From the NCBI GenBank assembly GCA_013388905.1, contig JACAEI010000014.1:1-36115 (forward strand): DNA of 36,115 bases. The letters are read 5' to 3'. A program made the translations under genes and the position numbers. Shown piece by piece: positions 31,494 to 36,115 of this stretch; positions within the stretch are counted from its first letter, which is position 1, and each line of letters begins with the position of its first letter. This DNA comes from Candidatus Bathyarchaeota archaeon (lineage in GTDB: Archaea > Thermoproteota > Bathyarchaeia > Bathyarchaeales > Bathycorpusculaceae). The notes beneath the pieces are model-generated. The model saw nothing but the letters and a program-made list of their open reading frames with translations. It was not told the DNA's origin and ran no database searches.

Positions 31494-32150
31494 ATGATGG
31501 GAAAATCGTTTAAGTGCCTTGTGCCTTTGCTTCTTCTGACGTTTGCTTTGGTATTTGCTGCTCGTCTCGTTCCTACGTCAACTGCTAATCCTGAGACGCG
31601 TGTTTACATTGATCCTCCATTGGTTGAAAAATTCGATAATGAAACTTTTGTGGGTGACACTTTCACAGTTTCTCTAAAGTTCGACGAGATGACTGATCTT
31701 GCAGGCATTGAATACAAAATATACTGGAATAAGACTGTGCTAAATTATGTGAGCGTAGTGGATACTATGCCATGGACAACTTATTTCACTGCCAAAGATG
31801 AGAAAACAAATGATTATAATGCTACTCACGGTAGAATGTGGTTCTCAGCCGTCGACACCGGTTCAACACCTTATACTGGCAACGGAACTGTTAGACAGAT
31901 TACCTTTAATATAACGAGTCCAACGCCTACAGGTTCTTTCTTGTATACTTTGATTGATATCCAAGATGACATCTTTGGCGACTCTCTAGCTAACGAAATT
32001 CCGCATGCTACATATGATGGTGAATTCTATTACATTTGGGTCATCCCAGAGTTTTCTGGAGTAGCCATCTTCGCGGTTCTTCTGACTGCTACTGCGGTTC
32101 TCGTTGTCTCTATGCGTTATTTCAAGCGTGGCAGAGAGTTTCTGAAGTAG
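31494..32150 (+). CDS. Cohesin-like surface protein with PEF-CTERM-like tail
   Basis: A 218-residue secreted protein. The signal peptide is about residues 1-30 (LVPLLLLTFALVFAARLVP). One beta-sandwich domain with a cohesin/carbohydrate-binding-like pattern follows: VGDTFTVSLKFDEMTDLAG, YWNKTVLNYVSVVDTM and GNGTVRQITFNI. The end is IPEFSGVAIFAVLL, then a hydrophobic helix and basic RYFKRGREFLK. A PEF motif before a helix and basic tail matches archaeal PEF-CTERM sorting signals processed by archaeosortase. The domain is a close paralogue of the first domain of the next gene (DPPLVE, NATHGR, FLYTLIDIQDDIFGD and YDGEFYY shared). Start ATG 31494 has AGGT nine bases upstream. Confidence 0.8.
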   Translation: MMGKSFKCLVPLLLLTFALVFAARLVPTSTANPETRVYIDPPLVEKFDNETFVGDTFTVSLKFDEMTDLAGIEYKIYWNKTVLNYVSVVDTMPWTTYFTAKDEKTNDYNATHGRMWFSAVDTGSTPYTGNGTVRQITFNITSPTPTGSFLYTLIDIQDDIFGDSLANEIPHATYDGEFYYIWVIPEFSGVAIFAVLLTATAVLVVSMRYFKRGREFLK

Positions 32151-32155
32151 CTCTA

Positions 32156-32180
32156 AATTTTCCATATTTTTTCTTTCTCT
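32156..32180 (+). terminator. T-rich region after the cohesin-like gene
   Basis: The stretch AAATTTTCCATATTTTTTCTTTC follows the stop at 32150 and could end that transcript. A possible TATA element, AAATATTAATAG at 32258-32269, lies about 30-40 bases before the next start codon. Confidence 0.4.
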
Positions 32181-32298
32181 AATGGCCGTTTATATCGAGT
32201 TTCGAGTTTTGATTTCGATTTTGGCTTTTTTTCTGAACCAGTGAACAGTAAATTTCAAATATTAATAGCTGTGATAATGTTAGGTCTGAGGTTTAAAA

Positions 32299-35196
32299 AT
32301 GAAAAGAAAAATGTCTAGGATTTCTATTCTGTTACTACTTCTATTGAGCGTAATAACTAGCGCTGTTCGCTTTTCTCCCCTGTCGTATGCCTATCCGGGA
32401 ACAAACTTTTACGTTGATCCGCCGTTGGTTGAAATGTACACGAACGAAACTTCTGTAGGCGACACCTTCAACGTGACCTTGAAGTTTGGCAACATGACCA
32501 ACCTTTATGGTTTAGAATACAAGTTATACTGGAATAACTCTGTAATTAATTTTGTTGGCGTTAAGGATACTTTGCCGTGGCCTTTTACTTTCGTTGCAAT
32601 GAACGAAACAACTAACAACTATAATGCAACTCATGGAAGATTCTGGTTCTCAGTTACAGCAGTGCCTCCATCAACACCATTCAATGGAAGCTTCACCGTT
32701 AGAGAAATCACATTTGAAATAGTGAATGCACCGCCACCAGGTTCTGGCAACTTCTTGTACACTTTAATAGACATACAAGACGACATCTTCGGCGATCCTT
32801 CCGGTCAGGCGATTCCACATGATACGTATGATGGCGAATTCTATTACGCAAACCCAACACTTGAGCCGCCTGTGGCTTCCTTCACATACTCACCTTCACT
32901 CATCAAAGTCAACGTAACAGTAACATTCAACGCTTCAGCCAGCACAGACCCAGACGGCACAATAGTAAGCTATGATTGGGACTTCGGCGATGGCAACATG
33001 ACCTCTATGCCGACGCCCATCATAACTCACATCTACAACATGACTGGAAACTACACTGTAACATTAAATGTAACAGACAATGATGGCTTATCAGACATAC
33101 TCACTGAAGACATCACAGTGTGGCCGACCCAAATCCCACCATTCGCCAACTTCGTCTACTCCCCACCAAATATTCAAGTAAACAGCACAGCTACATTCGA
33201 CGCAAGCGGAAGCTACGACCTCGACGGAAGCATCACGCAGTACATGTGGGACTTCGGCGACACAAACATAACCACAGTAACCACGCCAATAATAACCCAC
33301 ATCTACAACACAACTGGAAACTACACAGTGACGCTGAATGTAACAGACAACGAAGGACTTTCCAGCATATTCTCCCGCAACGTAACAGTAAGCATTTTCA
33401 TACCACCAGTCGCAAACTTCACCTACTCACCATCAATGCCCTCAGTAGATTATCCAACAACATTCGACGCCTCAGCCAGCTACGACCCAGACGGAAGCAT
33501 CACGCAGTACATGTGGGACTTCGGCGACACAAACATAACCACAGTAACCACGCCAATAATAACCCACATCTACAACACAACTGGAAACTACACAGTGACA
33601 CTCACTGTCATCGATGACGCCGGACTAAACGACACAATGACCACGCAAATCACTGTCTGGCCAGCCATAGCATGGCTAGAAATTCAACCACCAAAACGTC
33701 TCGTACTTAGCGAAGAATTCGAAGTAAACGTAGCCATTAAACATCTCGGAGAAGACTGGCATTTCTTCGGCTTACAATTCGACCTAACATACGACACAAC
33801 CCTTCTACAAGTTGTCAGCGCAACAAGCGGGCCTTTCCTCGAATCCTTCCCATGGACAACCTCACCACCATACACATACGTGTTCATTTATCCAAAACCA
33901 ACATATGTAACAGTGGTAGCAGGCTTGCTAGACGGAGGCCCTGAACCACCAGGATACACATACCCAAATGGAGAAGGCATTGTCGTACGAATAAAATTCA
34001 AAACAACAAGCAACGTTGAAATGCACACCTCCTATCCTATCAGTTTTGCAATCTCTAACGTTCTGTTCGGAAGCGTCGATGCCCAAGCAGTGCCCAACTA
34101 TCCGGCTATAGGTGCAAGCTACTTTATTCGCATTGACCCACCCACTCCAGAATTCAACTATAAACCGCTAGATCCAGTAACTGGCGAAATAATGACTTTC
34201 AACGCATCAGCCAGCCACGCCACATCACCCTTCGAAAACATAACAATAGTTAGCTATGAGTGGGACTTTGGTGATGGCACCACGGGCACAGGAGTTATTA
34301 TCACACACGCATATGAAGAATCTGGAACATACTTTGTTACATTAACCGTAACAGACAACAATGGCAACATCAGAAGCATCACCAAAACAGTAACAGTCAC
34401 ACGGTGGTACATCACCGTTAACATTGACGCAGGAACCACATACTTCAGAGGCGAAATAGCCGAATTCTACATACAAACAGCAATATGGGGCAAACCAATA
34501 GACGTTGACATCATAACCGCCACAATTTACTTTGGAACTCAACAACAAGCTCCATCATCAATAGAACAAGTTGACACAGGGCTCTATAGAATAACCTATT
34601 CGATACCTCTAACAGCTTCAGAGGGCTTTTGGCTACTTTCTGTCCAAGCAGAACTAGGCGAACTCTCAGGCACCAACATAAAAGGTTTCTTGATAAGCTC
34701 AACTTTGACAGGCTGGAACGCACAGCTAACAAGTATCAGCAACGACATTGCAACAATCCAAACAGATGTCGGCATAATAAAACTCAACATGACCACAATA
34801 AGCGCTACAGTAATTGACATTCAAAACGGAATTGCAACCATTTTGACTGATCTTGGCACTATCAAAACTAGCCTATCCGCAATAAACGCTACAATAGTTG
34901 GTGTTCAATATGGCATTGTCACCTTATCGACTGATGTCGGCACTATCAAAACTAGCCTATCTGCAATAAACGCCACCATAATCGATATTAAAGACGGAAT
35001 CGCCACACTTTCAACAGACCTCGGCGACATCCAAGTTTCCGTAGACCAACTTAGCACTGACACAGCCGAAGTCAAAGATAGACTACCCGTAGACACAGGA
35101 ACCATAATAACAATTCTTTACGTCGCAACAATACTCGCAGCAATCTCAGCCATACTCTTGTTCTATGGACTAATTAAGAGCCGAAAATCTCCCTAA
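32299..35196 (+). CDS. Large modular surface protein: cohesin-like and PKD domains on a coiled-coil stalk
   Basis: A 965-residue cell-surface protein. The signal peptide spans about residues 1-30. Domains in order are: cohesin-like (34-190), PKD 1 (193-276), PKD 2 (279-366), PKD 3 (368-452), second cohesin-like (454-612), PKD 4 (613-700), an Ig-like beta domain (700-800), a stalk of 28-residue heptad repeats (810-925) and a membrane anchor (about 934-958) with basic tail. PKD motifs read DWDFGDG, MWDFGDT twice and EWDFGDG. The cohesin-like domain 1 is paralogous to the previous gene. ATG 32299 has GAGGT six bases upstream. Its function is probably adhesion or cell-surface scaffolding. Confidence 0.85.
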   Translation: MKRKMSRISILLLLLLSVITSAVRFSPLSYAYPGTNFYVDPPLVEMYTNETSVGDTFNVTLKFGNMTNLYGLEYKLYWNNSVINFVGVKDTLPWPFTFVAMNETTNNYNATHGRFWFSVTAVPPSTPFNGSFTVREITFEIVNAPPPGSGNFLYTLIDIQDDIFGDPSGQAIPHDTYDGEFYYANPTLEPPVASFTYSPSLIKVNVTVTFNASASTDPDGTIVSYDWDFGDGNMTSMPTPIITHIYNMTGNYTVTLNVTDNDGLSDILTEDITVWPTQIPPFANFVYSPPNIQVNSTATFDASGSYDLDGSITQYMWDFGDTNITTVTTPIITHIYNTTGNYTVTLNVTDNEGLSSIFSRNVTVSIFIPPVANFTYSPSMPSVDYPTTFDASASYDPDGSITQYMWDFGDTNITTVTTPIITHIYNTTGNYTVTLTVIDDAGLNDTMTTQITVWPAIAWLEIQPPKRLVLSEEFEVNVAIKHLGEDWHFFGLQFDLTYDTTLLQVVSATSGPFLESFPWTTSPPYTYVFIYPKPTYVTVVAGLLDGGPEPPGYTYPNGEGIVVRIKFKTTSNVEMHTSYPISFAISNVLFGSVDAQAVPNYPAIGASYFIRIDPPTPEFNYKPLDPVTGEIMTFNASASHATSPFENITIVSYEWDFGDGTTGTGVIITHAYEESGTYFVTLTVTDNNGNIRSITKTVTVTRWYITVNIDAGTTYFRGEIAEFYIQTAIWGKPIDVDIITATIYFGTQQQAPSSIEQVDTGLYRITYSIPLTASEGFWLLSVQAELGELSGTNIKGFLISSTLTGWNAQLTSISNDIATIQTDVGIIKLNMTTISATVIDIQNGIATILTDLGTIKTSLSAINATIVGVQYGIVTLSTDVGTIKTSLSAINATIIDIKDGIATLSTDLGDIQVSVDQLSTDTAEVKDRLPVDTGTIITILYVATILAAISAILLFYGLIKSRKSP
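33223..33332 (+). repeat. 110-bp direct repeat, copy 1 (PKD 2 region)
   Basis: Identical by eye over 110 bases to 33490-33599, at an offset of 267 bases (89 codons, in frame). It encodes the segment from the aspartate before GSITQYMWDFGDTN through the TGNYTVT strand. Confidence 0.85.
33490..33599 (+). repeat. 110-bp direct repeat, copy 2 (PKD 3 region)
   Basis: Second copy of the repeat at 33223-33332. The bases on both sides differ, so the identity covers only the core of the PKD domain. Confidence 0.85.
34855..34980 (+). repeat. 84-bp-period (28-residue) stalk repeats
   Basis: The 42-base blocks at 34855-34896 and 34939-34980 agree at 39 of 42 positions and are 84 bases apart. They encode GTIKTSLSAINATI. 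The protein-level pattern extends to about 34741-35070 with more diverged copies. Twenty-eight residues equal four heptads, as expected of a coiled-coil stalk. Confidence 0.7.
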
Positions 35197-35213
35197 CTCT
35201 TTTTTTCTCTCTT
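35197..35213 (+). terminator. T-rich terminator after the large surface gene
   Basis: CTCTTTTTTTCTCTCTT follows the stop at 35196 directly. It lies in the 53-base convergent gap with the next gene and is a normal archaeal U-tract terminator. Confidence 0.5.
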
Positions 35214-35249
35214 CAGTTCAAAAAACAGAAATAACAATATTCTATACTG

Positions 35250-36115
35250 TCACTTGCTCTGACTCTTGATTTTAGGCTTACGCAGCAACTTCATGTAGAC
35301 TGTCACCAAAACCACGACGACGATAACTGCGGTTATCGCATTTAGGGCCACTGGTGGAATGGTTGTGGAAGATTCCTCCACTATAGTAATGTTCTTTTCT
35401 GTTCTGCTCGGATAAGTTAAAACTCTGCTTGCTGTATAGGTCAACCCTTTATTATCAGTGACTGTAAGCGTTACTTTAAAGGTTCCTGCATGAGTATACG
35501 CATACTTAACTATCTTGCCATGTCCAATATAAGTCGACACATTATTACCACTAATAATGTAACTCTCTCCAAAGTTCCATGTATAATTGACAATGTTTCC
35601 ATCCGGATCATAACTAGCTGAAGCGTCAAAAGTTATCTCCACGTTTCTCAACGGTTCTGCAGGCGAAAACGTAAAGTCCGCAACAGGTACTTTCGTCACA
35701 ATTATAGTCATAGTCATTTCATTATTTGTAACGTCAGTCTCATTCGTCAAGACAGTAACATTGGCTCTGAAAACACAATCGCCTAGACTGTCTTCCGTGC
35801 TCCAATCGAAAGAGTATTCTAAATCATCACCCGAGAAAATATCTGGGAACAAAACTTCTTCCAGCAAAGTGTTATTGAAGTATATGGTTAAGTTAAGGTT
35901 CTTCTCATCTATGCTGCCTTTGTTTTCAACAGTCATTGTTATCAAGGCTGTTTCACCTTGCGCAAACAATGTCGAGTTTGCCGTTATGCCGACCACAGTA
36001 ACATCACGAGTAACATGACTCGTGACTTCTATTGTACCGTCAACCATTTGGTTGTTAGTTGCGTTAACGTCTCTTTCCACCACGGTGGCATTCGCAAAAA
36101 CCCAATAAATGCCAA
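35250..36115 (-). CDS. CARDB/PKD-type surface protein, 5' end beyond the window
   Basis: A partial gene. The frame stays open to the window end (reading GIYWVFANATVVERDVNATN), so no start is visible and the GTG at 36083 is probably internal. About 288 residues are present. A CARDB-like domain lies near the N-terminal end (VGITANSTLFAQGETALITM, VENKGSIDEKNLNLTIYFNN, LTNETDVTNNEMTMTIIV). A PKD-like domain follows (VADFTFSPAEPLRNVEITFD, YTWNFGES), then a C-terminal helix (LNAITAVIVVVVLVTVYMKL) and basic tail. It is a membrane-anchored exported protein, convergent with the large surface gene. Confidence 0.82.
   Translation of the reverse strand, partial: GIYWVFANATVVERDVNATNNQMVDGTIEVTSHVTRDVTVVGITANSTLFAQGETALITMTVENKGSIDEKNLNLTIYFNNTLLEEVLFPDIFSGDDLEYSFDWSTEDSLGDCVFRANVTVLTNETDVTNNEMTMTIIVTKVPVADFTFSPAEPLRNVEITFDASASYDPDGNIVNYTWNFGESYIISGNNVSTYIGHGKIVKYAYTHAGTFKVTLTVTDNKGLTYTASRVLTYPSRTEKNITIVEESSTTIPPVALNAITAVIVVVVLVTVYMKLLRKPKIKSQSK

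Noticed and set aside
33223-33599. CRISPR or mobile-element repeat
   Set aside because: The repeat is in frame, inside PKD domains, and has only two copies. It is a protein-domain duplication.
33120-33617. A 165-residue frame overlapping the PKD domains
   Set aside because: It is another frame of the large surface gene, with repetitive His/Arg-rich sequence caused by the A/C-rich codon use and the 110-bp repeat. It has no domain or ribosome-binding site.

Overview
The window looks like a piece of an archaeal chromosome. It encodes glycerol-1-phosphate dehydrogenase, an archaeal proteasome beta subunit, the KH/beta-CASP transcription termination factor aCPSF1 (FttA), an LSm protein with L37e, S10, a PUA/MCT-1-type protein, archaeal SepF, Mre11-Rad50, an ATP-dependent DNA ligase and several AN1 or zinc-ribbon proteins. 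The base composition is moderately AT-rich. TTG and GTG starts are frequent, often behind clear GGAG/GAGG ribosome-binding sites. Together with an eL22-like protein, this fits a TACK-type archaeon, and I would guess Candidatus Bathyarchaeia. That lineage call is an inference from gene content, not a phylogeny.

Layout. 1-483: end of a cut-off gene, a doubtful small ORF and non-coding sequence. 484-3434: MFS permease (-), MscS channel (+), FKBP/SlyD-type prolyl isomerase (+). 3431-6142 (-): a zinc-ribbon membrane protein, a shortened nucleotide-sugar dehydrogenase and a processive-type GT2 glycosyltransferase, probably one operon. 6233-7294 (-): G1P dehydrogenase. 7498-10069 (+): psmB and FttA. 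10142-11685 (-): YggU/DUF167, SepF, PUA protein. 11763-12184 (+): LSm and L37e. 12200-13619 (-): an orphan protein and a HAD phosphatase. 13747-14055 (+): S10. 14056-15197 (-): a winged-helix protein and an AN1 finger fused to a site-2 protease. 15347-19128 (+): Mre11, a short Rad50 and an orphan coiled-coil protein. 19170-21148 (-): small zinc ribbon, FAH-family enzyme, NIF3-like protein. 21262-22182 (+): EamA transporter. 22231-26044 (-): fused ABC permease, ATPase, PhoU-like DUF47 protein and an eL22-like protein in one tight operon. 26254-26637 (-): small membrane protein. 26742-28046 (+): nitroreductase and creatininase-family hydrolase. 28195-29961 (+): DNA ligase.

30023-36115 is a cell-surface locus. 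It holds two small membrane-anchored secreted proteins, two tandem paralogues with cohesin-like domains (one ending in a PEF-CTERM-like tail, the other a 965-residue protein with four PKD domains and a 28-residue-repeat stalk), and a convergent CARDB/PKD-type surface protein that runs off the window.

Most of the window is housekeeping: information processing, lipid and protein quality control. The least ordinary items are the eL22-like gene at the end of the ABC operon, the AN1-site-2-protease fusion, the dehydrogenase that lacks its C-terminal domain beside a GT2, the compact Rad50 with an uncharacterised downstream partner, and the surface locus with a perfect 110-bp internal duplication. 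I found no CRISPR array, insertion sequence, rRNA or tRNA gene. No single feature proves a wholly new system.
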